Positions 17,997 to 27,375 of a DNA stretch of 64,000 bases are shown here, piece after piece (the stretch's first letter is position 1; each line of letters starts with the position of its first letter). Location of the stretch: assembly GCA_026386955.1 (NCBI GenBank), contig JAPLMQ010000304.1:1-64000 (forward strand), read 5' to 3'. The notes beneath the pieces were generated by a model. The model saw only the letters and a program-made list of their open reading frames with translations, made no database searches and was not told the DNA's origin. This DNA comes from Planctomycetota bacterium. GTDB taxonomy: Bacteria > Planctomycetota > Phycisphaerae > Phycisphaerales > Phycisphaeraceae. Made by a program: the position numbers and the translations under genes.

Positions 17997-18914
17997 TCAG
18001 TCGAACAGGGGCGTCACGACGGTGGGGGTCACCGGCTTGAGGTAGATGCTGGTGTCGATGCGGAAGTTGGACTGGGTGACGTGCCGCTCGGCGAAGAAGA
18101 AGTCGAGCGAGCAGGCGTCGCCGTCCTTGATGCCCAAGTCGATGTAGCGGTCGCCGCTCTTGATCGGGCAGGCGCCGGCGAGCTTGGCGGTGCTCCACTT
18201 GCTGGCCATGTTGGTGGCCATGGAGGCGTCGACGCTCTTGACCGAGCCGGCGACGGGGAGCTGCGAGCTGGCGTTGTAGGAGAAGACCTTCCCGTCGAAG
18301 AGGATGATGTTGCCGGTCACGGCGGCGTGCACGCCGCCCAGGTCGAGCGCCTTCTGGCCGTTGATGAAGACGTAGACGTCGTCATCGCCGACGAACTGGA
18401 AGTTCTGGCCCGCGGCGTAGGTGAAGGTGGTGTGGAGCTCGTAGGTGAAGGAGAAGTTGCGGGTGACGTTGTTGACGTCCTTCTGCCCCTGGTTGCCGAA
18501 GAGCAGGCCGTCGATGGGGAAGAAGGAGTTGGTCGAGTAGGAGTAGACGCCGCCCTTGGTGGCCGAGCCGTTGCTGAGCGTGAGGCTCAGGGGCATGGCC
18601 ATGTTGGTCCCGGCGACGTCGTTGTACCACTGGTTGAAGGAGGTCGAGGAGTACATCGTGTCGTTGGAGGGGCGCGTGGGGTTGAAGACGGGCTTGTTGT
18701 CGGCCCCGAGCTGCGCGCCGACCAGGCCGACCACGTGGCCGTATTGGCCGTGGCCGGCGACGGTGGTGCAGGTCTCGAAGTCGGGGTGCCCGCCGGTTTG
18801 GTCGCCGCGCTTGAAGTCGCGGACCACGCCGTTGAGCGTGATGGTGTCGGCCAGGGCATTCCCGGCCAGGGCGCCGCACACCATGGCGGCCAGAAGCGTC
18901 TTGGACAATTTCAT
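17997..18914 (-). CDS. Secreted stand-alone fibro-slime domain protein
   Basis: The product is 305 residues with a signal peptide (MKLSKTLLAAMVCGALAGNALA, cleavage expected after ALA). The mature part matches the fibro-slime pattern: GVVRDFKRGD, HPDFE, then FVGDDDVYVFINGQKALDLGGVHA near the middle, a PA14-like calcium/ligand-binding beta-barrel signature. In other bacteria this domain occurs in large fibrous or cellulose-associated proteins; here it stands alone. Ribosome binding site GGGAGA precedes the ATG. It is transcribed divergently from the regulator at 19298 and has its own terminator. No PEP-CTERM anchor is visible. Likely a matrix or carbohydrate-binding surface protein (inference). 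Confidence 0.85.
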   Translation of the reverse strand: MKLSKTLLAAMVCGALAGNALADTITLNGVVRDFKRGDQTGGHPDFETCTTVAGHGQYGHVVGLVGAQLGADNKPVFNPTRPSNDTMYSSTSFNQWYNDVAGTNMAMPLSLTLSNGSATKGGVYSYSTNSFFPIDGLLFGNQGQKDVNNVTRNFSFTYELHTTFTYAAGQNFQFVGDDDVYVFINGQKALDLGGVHAAVTGNIILFDGKVFSYNASSQLPVAGSVKSVDASMATNMASKWSTAKLAGACPIKSGDRYIDLGIKDGDACSLDFFFAERHVTQSNFRIDTSIYLKPVTPTVVTPLFD

Positions 18915-19162
18915 GATCGATTTCTCCCGTGCCTCAGTTTCCGCCGCCGCACTTCCGGTCCCCGCTTCGGCGGGGTGGATGAAACTGGCCCCATCGGGCC
19001 ATCGGTATAAAGAAACAATGCTCCCGCCCGTGTTGGAAACGTCTGGGCCTCGTTTTTCGCTTTCGCCGCTCCCGCCGCCCCTTCACCCGGCACAGACCGC
19101 GCCGACGGACGCCCCCGCGGGCGGCGATGTGCCCGATAATCCATACGAGCGAGAGGCAGGCA

Positions 19163-19194
19163 TTGACGTTCGCGGGGCGATCGTGTTATATAAC
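19163..19194 (+). promoter_or_regulatory. Sigma-70-like promoter with overlapping palindromic operator
   Basis: A -35 TTGACG (19163-19168), a 17-nt spacer and a -10 TTATAT (19186-19191) form a good vegetative promoter. The -10 lies inside the perfect palindrome GTTATATAAC (19185-19194), a plausible site for a GntR-family dimer, suggesting autoregulation of the downstream regulator. The rest of 18915-19297 also holds the divergent upstream region of the fibro-slime gene. Confidence 0.65.
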
Positions 19195-19297
19195 TTTCGT
19201 CCCGCGCGCTGATCTGCACCCGGATCCGCGCCGGCTCACCGCCCGACTGCCGCCCCACCGCCCCGAAGCCACGCCCCCACCCGGACCGTCCCGCACG

Positions 19298-20394
19298 ATG
19301 GCCTACGCCTACCAGATCGTCGTCGAGGCAATCCTCGCCCGCATCCGCAGCGGCGAGTGGCGCGAGGGGGAGCAGATCCCGCCCTTGGCCGAGCTGGAGA
19401 AGCTCTATCCGCAGAGCCGCATGACGCTCTACAAGGCGCTGCAGCACCTGACCGACCGCGGCCACCTGACGATGTCGCGCGGGCGCGGCACGTTCGTCCG
19501 CGCCGCCCATCCCCGCCGGCGGATCGCCATCCTCACCGGCTCGGAGGTCTTCGGGCAGGGCGTGGCGACCTTCGCCATGCAGGCCTTCATCCACGCCCAC
19601 GAGTTCTTCGCCGAGCGCGGCATGGACGCCCAGCTCTACACCGAGGCCCCCAACTCGCCCATGAGCATGCCCGCCGGGCTGCTCGAGGAGCTCGAGCGGC
19701 GGAAGCTCTCGGGGATCATGACGGTGATGGCGGGCTTCCCTTGGCGGTTCATGAACGAGCCGCAGTGGAAGGCCTTCGCGATCCCGCACGTCCACCTCGG
19801 GCCCGGGCCGGTGGACCACGCGCTCGACGTCGACCGCGGCGCGTTCCTCGACCTGGCCCTGCGCTCGCCCTGCTCGAGCGCAGCGAGCACCTCAAGGAGC
19901 ACGCCGAGCAGTTCCTCCGCCGCTGCACGGACCTGGGCATGACGCTCTGCCCGCCGCCCGCGGCGATGCCCGACGACAAACTGCCCTACGAGGCCTATGG
20001 CTACGAGCTGCTGCACCAGGTCTGGGCGGCCTCGCCCCGCCCGGACGTGGTGATCGTGCCCGACGACGTGATCGCAAAGGGCGTCACACAAGCGGCGCTG
20101 GCGCTGTCGATCAAGGTGCCGGAGGAGCTGACGGTGATCGCGATGACCAACCGCGGCTGCCGGTTCTTCTTCCCCGTGCCGATCGTCGCGCTGGAGGTGG
20201 ACGTGAAGGCGATGGTCGCCGAGGGGGCGGGGATGCTGGTGGACCTGATGCAGAACCTGCCCGTGCCGACGGGACCCAGGCTCGTCCCGCCCCACCCGCC
20301 CGCGGACGAACCGCCGGCGGAGGCCGCGCCGTCCAAGACGCCCAAGAGAAAGACCCCGAGTCGTCCTCCGACCCGCAAGCCCGCCCGGCACTAA
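19298..20394 (+). pseudogene. GntR-family regulator with LacI-like sensor, frameshifted
   Basis: The first part (ATG 19298) encodes a winged-helix GntR domain (VVEAILARIRSGEWREGEQIPPLAEL, SRMTLYKALQHL, GRGTFV) followed by the start of a periplasmic-binding-protein-like sensor (IAILTG...). It runs out of frame to a stop at 19942. The sensor continues in another frame from about 19870 to 20394 (HAEQFLRRCTDLGM, PDVVIVPDDVIAKGVTQAAL, VPIVALEVD). The usual strand after LLERG, containing RRVAV, is also missing, so a short deletion of 1 mod 3 nt is likely. A 9-bp inverted repeat at 19859-19883 marks the lesion. It may be a real pseudogene or an assembly error. The Lys/Pro-rich C-terminal tail is unusual. 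Confidence 0.8.
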
Positions 20395-20551
20395 TCGGGC
20401 GGGTTCGTCCGCAGAGAATTCACTGGCCGCGATTCTCCGTCGCCGCCCGCATTGAAACCGTCCCCGAACCGCGCCTCCTGAATCGCGCCTTACGTTTGAT
20501 GATCGCCCCGTAGTTGCCCCGAGCTTGTCCACCCTCCTGCAAGGAATGCGT

Positions 20552-23089
20552 ATGAATCCCAGGATTTCGCGAAACGTGCCGTCCCTGTTCGCAGCCCTGA
20601 TGCTGCTCGCCGCGCTGGCGTTCGCCCCGCTCTCGGCCGCCCTGGCCGCGGAGCAGACCTTCCGCCTCCACGAGGGCGTGACGCTCTATGTCGTCAACGA
20701 CAAGGGCGAGGACTTCAACGTCGGCTTGGACGTGCGAGACCTCAACCTCTACGCCAACGGCCCGCGCGAGGTGATGTTCAAGGTCTACGACCCCGACGGC
20801 AAGCCCGTGGTCCGCAAGATCATCGAGGACGACGGCTGCACCAGCGCCAACTTCCCCGACCGCGCCGGCGGCTGGGACCACGAGCTGCAGTATTACGCGA
20901 ACCTCAACGCCAAGGGGACCAAGCCCACCATCCGCTGGAGCGCGTGGTCCGACCCCAAGCGCCTGGCGACCCAGGTGGCCCGCAAGTTCGACGAGCCGGT
21001 CAAGGGCAAGAAGGGCGTCTACCGCATCGTGCTCGCCGGCACGTGGGACCACTACGTCACCGTCCGCCTGCCCGACTCGCTCAAGTACGGCTTCTGCGGC
21101 CATCCGACCTTCATGCACGGCATCGGCAGCTCCCTCAAGCAGGCCTTCGTCTACGTGCCCAAGGACATGGTGGGCCTGTTCGTCGCCTGCCAGGAGCCCG
21201 ACGAGCCGCGGAACCGCAACTTCAAGATCACCGCCCCCGACGGCAAGGTGCTCTTCAACGACCAGGCGACCGGCGGCTTCAACTCCAACGAGGGCAACCA
21301 CTGGCACCCCGCCTCGCAGGAGTTCCCCAAGGGCACCGACTACAACGGCAAGATCATGAAGGTCGAGGTCTCCGACGGGCCCAACGACTACCTCTTCAAG
21401 ATGACCTTCATCTTCAAGAAAGTGGAGTGGGGCGACTACGTCAGCATGGGCGCCAACGCCATCTTCTGCCCCGACGAGGCCACCGCCAACGCCATCAAGG
21501 GCGGCACGATCGTCGTCGACGACCAGGTCTTCTTCCACCCCTTCCAGGTCCGCTTCCACGAGTGGCTCAAGAAGAACGGCGGGAGCCTCAACGAGAACCT
21601 GCGCAAGGACCTCACCGCCCTGTTCGGCAACTTCCGCCTGCTTGAGACCAGCGACGGCCGGGGCTCGGGCTCCTGGACCAACTGGGCCTACGCCATGGGC
21701 TACTACGGCTGCATCATCTTCCGCCCAAGCTGGGTGCTGGTGAACCGCGGCGACGTGCCCGCCGAGATCAAGGAGATCATCAAGGAAGGCCTGATCATGG
21801 CGGGCGACCGCCTGAGCTTCGCGACGCACATCGAGAAGGTGAACGGCAACGCCTTCTCGCAGATCAACGTCGCCCTCTGGTACGCTCACCGCGCCACCGG
21901 CGACCCGATCCAGAAGGAGCGCTTCGAGACCTTCTGGCAACGCTGGACCACCGAGGGCTGGGGCCCGGGCAGCGGCCTCTCGAAGTCCGGCGACTCGCAG
22001 GAGCACTTCGCCCACGACTGCCACTACGGCTCGTACCTCATGGACAACTGGCGGGCCTCGGGCAACCAGTGGATCCGCAGCGGCATCACCGGCGTGGAGG
22101 GCACGGGCATCACCGGCGACGCCACCGACGACCCGCGCTTCCAGAAGGTGCTCGACCGCTACAAGGAGCTCTACACCTACCTCTACTGCCGCGAGGCCGC
22201 CGGCGCCTCCGTGGCCGCCAACCCCTGGTCGGGCCGGACCCACATGCACCCGCACAAGGAGACCGCCAACTGGGAGAGCCCGCAGTTCAAGTGGAAGGGC
22301 GAGCCCGGCCCCGACCTGACCGCCAGCGTCAACGGCGGCGACGAGTGGTTCGCCGCCCGCCGCAAGAGTTACTACTTCCTGACCTTCCACGGGCGCATCC
22401 CGCCCGAGTGGATGAGCCAGTGCTTCCCCGGCCAGCTCGGCTTCAGCGGCGGCACGATCTGCCAGCTCACCGTGCCCGGCAAGGGCCCCGTCCTCGCCGG
22501 CACCCTGCACGACTCCTACGGCGGGGGCATGCACCCCTCGCAGTGGGCCAACCTGCACATCCACTCCATCGTCGGGGAGATGTGGGACGGCTCGCCGCTG
22601 GTCGCCGCCATCGGCGAGCATGACGACGCCAAGCTCAACGGCAACACCGTCACCAGCTCGGGCGAGGTCCGCAATGCCCACGTCCGCTCGGCCCGCTCCT
22701 ACACCTACAACCCCGACAGCATCGACTGCTCGGTGAAGCTCGCCCCCTCCGACTACGCCCGCGCCCTCTCCATCTGGAGCCACGACCGCATGTGGTCGGA
22801 GGTGAAGCAGGCCTATGAGATGATCCCGTTCATGCCCAAGTCGCCCGACGGCGCGAAGGCCACCGAGGTGACCGCCGACGGCAAGCCGTTGACGGCGACG
22901 GTGGGGCCGGCGCAGAAGATCCGCATCGACCGCGGCGGGTTCGGCGTCGAGATCCAGTTGGAGAAGCCCATGCCGGTCAAGCTGGGGCAGAACGGCACGG
23001 TGTTGATCCAGTTGGCCGACCCGGCCGCGAAGCCGGCCGCCGCCGACACCGTCGCGCTCAAGTACAAGCTCGTGCCCTTCGGGGGATGA
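20552..23089 (+). CDS. Large secreted protein, polysaccharide-lyase-like architecture, paralogue 1
   Basis: The product is about 845 residues with a signal peptide ending ...SAALAA. The start at 20552 follows AAGGA by 6 nt. I do not recognise a named family. The N-terminal 200 residues look like beta-sandwich (RLHEGVTLYVVN, LDVRDLNL), the middle is helix-rich with many aromatic residues, and the C-terminus is again beta-rich (WFAARRKSYYFLTFHGRI, RSYTYNPDS, IDRGGFGVEI). This beta, alpha-toroid, beta order resembles heparinase II/III-type lyases. It shares many of these phrases with the product of 27426-30179, so the two are paralogues. The gene follows a sugar-type regulator and has its own terminator. 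Function in polysaccharide breakdown is inference. Confidence 0.8.
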   Translation: MNPRISRNVPSLFAALMLLAALAFAPLSAALAAEQTFRLHEGVTLYVVNDKGEDFNVGLDVRDLNLYANGPREVMFKVYDPDGKPVVRKIIEDDGCTSANFPDRAGGWDHELQYYANLNAKGTKPTIRWSAWSDPKRLATQVARKFDEPVKGKKGVYRIVLAGTWDHYVTVRLPDSLKYGFCGHPTFMHGIGSSLKQAFVYVPKDMVGLFVACQEPDEPRNRNFKITAPDGKVLFNDQATGGFNSNEGNHWHPASQEFPKGTDYNGKIMKVEVSDGPNDYLFKMTFIFKKVEWGDYVSMGANAIFCPDEATANAIKGGTIVVDDQVFFHPFQVRFHEWLKKNGGSLNENLRKDLTALFGNFRLLETSDGRGSGSWTNWAYAMGYYGCIIFRPSWVLVNRGDVPAEIKEIIKEGLIMAGDRLSFATHIEKVNGNAFSQINVALWYAHRATGDPIQKERFETFWQRWTTEGWGPGSGLSKSGDSQEHFAHDCHYGSYLMDNWRASGNQWIRSGITGVEGTGITGDATDDPRFQKVLDRYKELYTYLYCREAAGASVAANPWSGRTHMHPHKETANWESPQFKWKGEPGPDLTASVNGGDEWFAARRKSYYFLTFHGRIPPEWMSQCFPGQLGFSGGTICQLTVPGKGPVLAGTLHDSYGGGMHPSQWANLHIHSIVGEMWDGSPLVAAIGEHDDAKLNGNTVTSSGEVRNAHVRSARSYTYNPDSIDCSVKLAPSDYARALSIWSHDRMWSEVKQAYEMIPFMPKSPDGAKATEVTADGKPLTATVGPAQKIRIDRGGFGVEIQLEKPMPVKLGQNGTVLIQLADPAAKPAAADTVALKYKLVPFGG

Positions 23090-23125
23090 GCGGCGGAAGT
23101 CGTTCGGAAACCCCGTGAATTCCCC

Positions 23126-23160
23126 GGGGGGGACGGATGAAACCGTCCCCCCCGTTTTTG
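23126..23160 (+). terminator. Rho-independent terminator after paralogue 1
   Basis: A perfect 11-bp stem (23126-23136 with 23143-23153; seven G, then ACGG, and its complement) with loop ATGAAA is followed by GTTTTTG. It separates the secreted protein gene from the aldo/keto reductase. Confidence 0.92.
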
Positions 23161-23202
23161 ATCGTCCGCGATGGAACCGCTCTTCACCCAGGAACGCTTT
23201 AC

Positions 23203-24165
23203 ATGAAGTTCGCCCCCCTCCCCGGCACCACCCTGCAGGCCTCGCGCATCGCCCTGGGCACCGCGTGGTTCGGCACCGCCATCCCCGAAGAGAAGGCCTT
23301 TGAGCTGCTCGACGCCTACTTCGCCGCGGGCGGCAACTTCCTCGACTCCGCCCACATGTACGCGAGCTGGGTCAAGGGCGGGGCAGGAAAGAGCGAGACG
23401 ACCGTCGGCCAGTGGATCGCCAAGCACGGGCGCAAGGGCGTGGTCATCGCCACCAAGGGAGCCGACCTGGGCATGACCCGCGCCGGCATCCGCGCCCAGC
23501 TCGACGAGAGCCTCGCCCGGCTCAAGCTGCCCAGCATCGACTTCTACTGGCTCCACCGCGACGACCCGGCGGTCCCCGTCGGCGAGATCATCGACTGGCT
23601 CAACGAACTGGTCGCCGAGGGGCGCTTCCCCGCCTTCGGCTGCTCGAACTGGTCGCCCACGCGCATCGCCCAAGCCCAGGTCTACGCCGCGACGGCGGTG
23701 AAGCGAGGCTTCTCCGCCAGCCAGATCGGCTGGAGCCTCGGGCGCGTCAACCCCGAGGCGGCCGCCTCCGCGGGCGGGCAGCGCTTCATGGACGACGAGA
23801 CGATGGCCTACCACCGCGGGAGCAAGCTGGCGCAGGTCGCCTACTCCTCGCAGGCGGGCGGCTTCTTCGCGGGGAACTACGACCCCGCCGGCGCGCCCCC
23901 CGGCGTCACGCCCAACGCCGCGATTGTCAAGTTCTACGGCACGCCCGCGAACTACGCCCGCCTCAAGCTCTGCAACCAGCTCGCCAAGGCCAAGGGCTGC
24001 TCCGCCAACCAGGTCTCCCTGGCCTACCTCCTGCACCACTCCTTCCCGTCGTTCGCCATCGCCGGGGCCAACTCGGTCGAGCGCATGGCCGACACCTGCG
24101 GCTCCGCCGACGTCGAGCTCACCTCCGACGAGGTCGAGCGCCTCGAGTCCCCCGCCGTCGCCTGA
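23203..24165 (+). CDS. Aldo/keto reductase
   Basis: The product is 320 residues, the usual length. The catalytic tetrad is visible: Asp and Tyr in NFLDSAHMYASW, Lys in VIATKGADLG and His in YWLHRDDP. GCSNWSPTRI and LAYLLHHSFPSFAIAGANSVE are the typical later strands of the (beta/alpha)8 barrel. The start MKFAPLPGTT is preferred over an upstream ATG at 23137 because it lines up with the family; AGGAA lies upstream. It is flanked by two genes for secreted lyase-like proteins, so it may reduce a sugar or uronate-type product in the cytoplasm. That substrate is inferred from context. Confidence 0.88.
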   Translation: MKFAPLPGTTLQASRIALGTAWFGTAIPEEKAFELLDAYFAAGGNFLDSAHMYASWVKGGAGKSETTVGQWIAKHGRKGVVIATKGADLGMTRAGIRAQLDESLARLKLPSIDFYWLHRDDPAVPVGEIIDWLNELVAEGRFPAFGCSNWSPTRIAQAQVYAATAVKRGFSASQIGWSLGRVNPEAAASAGGQRFMDDETMAYHRGSKLAQVAYSSQAGGFFAGNYDPAGAPPGVTPNAAIVKFYGTPANYARLKLCNQLAKAKGCSANQVSLAYLLHHSFPSFAIAGANSVERMADTCGSADVELTSDEVERLESPAVA

Positions 24166-24225
24166 GCGGATGATTCCCGTGACATGCCGCGCGTGACGAT
24201 TCCCTCCCCTTCCGGATCATCACCC

Positions 24226-26556
24226 ATGAAGCCGACCCTGCGCCTCGCGTCCCGCCTCGCCCCGCTTTTGGCCCTGCTCGCGTTGGCCTCGCCCGCCCCC
24301 GCCCCCGGGGCCGACCTGCCCAAGCCCGAGCCCACGCCCGGCCGGCTCATGCTCCCGCAGGAGCACCAGTACGAGCGCGTCCTGCGCAAGTACCTCGCGT
24401 CGCTCACCGAGAAGGACTTCACCCACGGCGTGGCCGGGTACCTCACAGAGACGCCGCTGAGCCCCGACCTCGACGTCCAGCACCGCAACTTCGTGCTCAC
24501 GCTGATGAACCAGCCGATCATCGGCAGCAAGCGCGGCTACCCGTGCATCAATGCCCCGGGCCACTGCTTCACCCTCAACGACATCGAGACCGCCGGGGGC
24601 ATCATGGACCCGCCGGTCTGGCCCGAGACGCTCACCACCTTCGTGCAGTGGAACTACCCCGGCAACCCGTTCTACGACAACCGCGCGCTCAAGCTCCGCG
24701 CCTTGGCCACCGGCATCGTCAAGATGATCATGATCGACGACTGGCTCGACCGGAACCCCAATAAGGGGCGGTCGGACTGGTACTCCTACGAGATGGTCAT
24801 CCTGGGCGCGCCCTTCCGCGCGTTCAAGGACGTGATGCCCGCCGACGCCCGCGCGGCCTACGCCGAGGGGCTCAAGAAATACGCCCGCCGCGTCATCGCC
24901 TGGGGCCCGACCCGCAACGAGCCCAACTTCGACCTCACCATGCCCATCGGGCTCTGGTACGTCATCAAGGGCTGCGACGACCCCGAGTTCACCAAGGAGG
25001 CCGAGGCCCACGCCAAGCTGCTCTTCACCGATCCGAAATACTTCCACCCCGCGGGCTTCTGGGTCGAGCGCGGCGGGCTCGACATGGGCTACAGCGGCAT
25101 GGGCAACTGCTTCGCGGTCGGGGCCGCCCTCACCGGCGACTGGCCTTGGGCCAAGGAGGCCGTCGAGCGCGTCTACCGCTTGAAGTCGCACCTCACGCTC
25201 CCCGAGCCCGACGGCCGCTACACCGGTCCGACGCACTTCAACTGCCGACTGGGCACGCCCTCCGACAACGACCAGTGGATGTGGACGCCCGACAACAACA
25301 AGCGCCACGGCGCCCGCGACTACGGCGCCGCCGAACTCACCGACGAGGCCGCCTGGCTCGTCGACGGCCCCACGGCCGAGGACCTCAAGACCGGGGCCCT
25401 GCTCCGCGTCGAGGGTTTCAACCACGGCATCGTCGAGAACCCCGTCAAGTCCGGCACGGGCTCGAAGGAAGACCCGCGCATCTGGTACAAGAACGAGGAG
25501 CTCCACGGCTACCAGTGGGAGCGCCGGATGTGGCAGACCTGGGACTTCCCGCTCAGCGTCAACTTCGCCTACGAGTTCTACCCCAAGGGATACGACGCCC
25601 ACCGCCGCGACCTCGAGGCCAAGAAGTCGCCCATGCTCAAGTCGCCCTACCTGCGCGACGGCTCGTTCCTCCGCGACTTCGAGAAGGCCTTCTACGCCAC
25701 CAAGCAGGCCAGCTTCGCCGCGATCCTCCAGACCGGCCCGATCGGCCAGCAGACCCCCGACGACAAGCTCGCCCAATTCTGCGGCCCGCTCGGCCTGGGC
25801 GGCGGGCAGCTCTCCGCCTTCTGGACGCCCGCCACCGGCTCGGTCATCCTCGGCCGGCGCAGCGGCAACAAGTGGGACAATACCTTCGACTTGGTCGACG
25901 CCTGGCGCACCTGGCCCAACCACTCGGTCAACGGCGTCACCCCCGAGGGCAAGTTCTTCACCTCCGCCCGCATCGTGAAGCCCGAGGTCGTCAGCGAGGT
26001 CGCGGGCAACAAGGCGACCGTCAAGGTCTCCGGCGCGCTCACGAGCGTGAAGTTCGTCAACGACCCCGAGGCCGCCCTCGTGGGCAAGACCAAGATGCTC
26101 TGGTACGACGACGCCCTCCCGGGCAAGATCGACTTCACCCGTGAGTTCAAGCTCGACGAGACGGGCGTCCACGTCGAGACCACCGTCTCGGGCGACGGCA
26201 AGGAGACCGCGGCCGAGCTCTACGACGTCATCCCCGTCTTCCACCGCGACGCGGCGATCCAGAAGGAGGACTTGGTCACCAAGATCGAGTTCCAGGCCGG
26301 CGGGAATTGGGCCCCGGCGACGGAGGCGTATGTCGAGAAGGTGAAGGCGGTCCGCCTCACCCGCGCGGGCGGGTCGGTGCTGGTCACCTTCGACTCGCCC
26401 CGCCGCGTGAAGCTCTCGCCGACCGAGTGGAAGGACACGTACCTCAGCGGCGCGATCTGCCGGAACGTGATGATCGACTTGCTCGAGACGGGCGACAAGC
26501 CCGCGGCCGTCAAGGACGCGAAGAAGGTCGGGTACCGCATCGAGGCGGGGAAGTGA
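24226..26556 (+). CDS. Large secreted protein, (alpha/alpha) barrel plus beta-sandwich, lyase-like
   Basis: The product is 776 residues with a signal peptide (LAPLLALLALASPAPAPGA). An in-frame ATG at 24184 would put 14 residues before it. The N-terminal half is helical and aromatic-rich (PNFDLTMPIGLWYVIKG, GFWVERGGLDMGYSGMG), as in alginate-lyase/heparinase toroids. The C-terminal third is beta-rich. The segment GPLGLGGGQLSAFWTPATGS VILGRR parallels GQLGFSGGTICQLTVPG in the product of 20552-23089, suggesting a shared C-terminal sandwich. I cannot assign a named lyase family or substrate. The context (regulator, reductase, hexosaminidase-like gene) supports polysaccharide degradation. Confidence 0.75.
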   Translation: MKPTLRLASRLAPLLALLALASPAPAPGADLPKPEPTPGRLMLPQEHQYERVLRKYLASLTEKDFTHGVAGYLTETPLSPDLDVQHRNFVLTLMNQPIIGSKRGYPCINAPGHCFTLNDIETAGGIMDPPVWPETLTTFVQWNYPGNPFYDNRALKLRALATGIVKMIMIDDWLDRNPNKGRSDWYSYEMVILGAPFRAFKDVMPADARAAYAEGLKKYARRVIAWGPTRNEPNFDLTMPIGLWYVIKGCDDPEFTKEAEAHAKLLFTDPKYFHPAGFWVERGGLDMGYSGMGNCFAVGAALTGDWPWAKEAVERVYRLKSHLTLPEPDGRYTGPTHFNCRLGTPSDNDQWMWTPDNNKRHGARDYGAAELTDEAAWLVDGPTAEDLKTGALLRVEGFNHGIVENPVKSGTGSKEDPRIWYKNEELHGYQWERRMWQTWDFPLSVNFAYEFYPKGYDAHRRDLEAKKSPMLKSPYLRDGSFLRDFEKAFYATKQASFAAILQTGPIGQQTPDDKLAQFCGPLGLGGGQLSAFWTPATGSVILGRRSGNKWDNTFDLVDAWRTWPNHSVNGVTPEGKFFTSARIVKPEVVSEVAGNKATVKVSGALTSVKFVNDPEAALVGKTKMLWYDDALPGKIDFTREFKLDETGVHVETTVSGDGKETAAELYDVIPVFHRDAAIQKEDLVTKIEFQAGGNWAPATEAYVEKVKAVRLTRAGGSVLVTFDSPRRVKLSPTEWKDTYLSGAICRNVMIDLLETGDKPAAVKDAKKVGYRIEAGK

Positions 26557-26563
26557 CGGGGAA

Positions 26564-26590
26564 TTGTTAGCCGGAAGCGCAAGCGACGGG
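26564..26590. repeat. GCCGGACGCGCAAGCGACGG-type repeat, copy 1
   Basis: Reads TTGTTAGCCGGAAGCGCAAG followed by CGACGGG. Other copies lie at 36017, 36099, 40563 and 49633. It lies in the gap just after the stop of the lyase-like gene. Confidence 0.7.
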
Positions 26591-26687
26591 ACAGGGGTCG
26601 ATCAAACCGCCGCCGCCCCGGAGATCGCGGATCGCCTCGAACGATGGGATCAACCTGCCCGAGAATCCACGTGGGGGTTGAACGTCT

Positions 26688-27344
26688 ATGGGAAAAGTGA
26701 CGACCCTTGGCGACGTGGTCAAGAACCTGAATTCTTACGATCACGAGCTGACCATCTATGTCTATCCGCCATGGATGCCTGATTCACCCGCTGCGGTGGC
26801 GTTGGCACCGCCCAACGGCGACTGGCCGAAGGTAGCCACGGACAATTCCCTGAGTTCCTTTCTGGAAATCGCCGCCGCCCGCGACTTCCTCGCGGGGTGG
26901 GACAAGTCTTTGAAAAAGCCGGCGCCGTTGATCGATCGCGTGAAGCGGTTGATTGAATACGCCATCAATGACGCGCCACCGCCAACGTGCGAATCACGTC
27001 CTATCCAGGCACGTGGCACCAGACGACGGGGACCTAAGCCGAATCGGACTCCAATGGGAAAAGTGACGACCCTGACCGACGTGATCCAGAATCTGGATAC
27101 ACACGATCAAGAGCTGACCATCTATGTCCATCCGCCGTGGAGGCCTGATTCGCCCGCCGCGGTGGCGATGGAACCGCCCGACGGCGACTTGCCGGAGGCA
27201 GCCACGGACAATTCCCTGAGTTATTTTCTGGAAATCGACATTGCCCGCGACTTCCTCGCAGGGTGGGACAAGTCGTTGAAAAAGCCGGCGCCGTTGATCG
27301 ATCGCGTGAAACGGCTGATTGAATACGCCATCAACGACGCGTGA
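26688..27344 (+). CDS. Internally duplicated small protein (two 96-residue copies fused)
   Basis: The 218-residue product is two near-identical copies joined by a 26-residue linker. Each copy reads MGKVTTL...ELTIYV.PPW.PDSPAAVA..PP.GD...ATDNSLS.FLEI..ARDFLAGWDKSLKKPAPLIDRV...YAINDA. Copy 1 is 26688-26975 and copy 2 is 27054-27341. At the point where copy 2 has its TGA, copy 1 has CCA, so loss of the first stop fused them. The linker DNA contains a truncated remnant of the hairpin repeat that follows copy 2 intact at 27376. Copy 2 has no visible ribosome binding site of its own. I do not recognise the family with confidence; it is small, acidic and cytoplasmic, and an immunity-type or stress role is only a guess. 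Confidence 0.75.
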   Translation: MGKVTTLGDVVKNLNSYDHELTIYVYPPWMPDSPAAVALAPPNGDWPKVATDNSLSSFLEIAAARDFLAGWDKSLKKPAPLIDRVKRLIEYAINDAPPPTCESRPIQARGTRRRGPKPNRTPMGKVTTLTDVIQNLDTHDQELTIYVHPPWRPDSPAAVAMEPPDGDLPEAATDNSLSYFLEIDIARDFLAGWDKSLKKPAPLIDRVKRLIEYAINDA

Positions 27345-27375
27345 TCGCCGACATGCGATCCACATCCCCTCCAGA

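Noticed and set aside
19298-20394. Programmed frameshift in the regulator
   Set aside because: There is no slippery heptamer, and part of the conserved sensor domain is missing at the junction, which points to deletion or error.
20420-22783. A 787-codon minus-strand frame opposite the secreted lyase-like gene
   Set aside because: The plus-strand frame has a signal peptide, ribosome binding site and paralogue; the minus frame has none of these.
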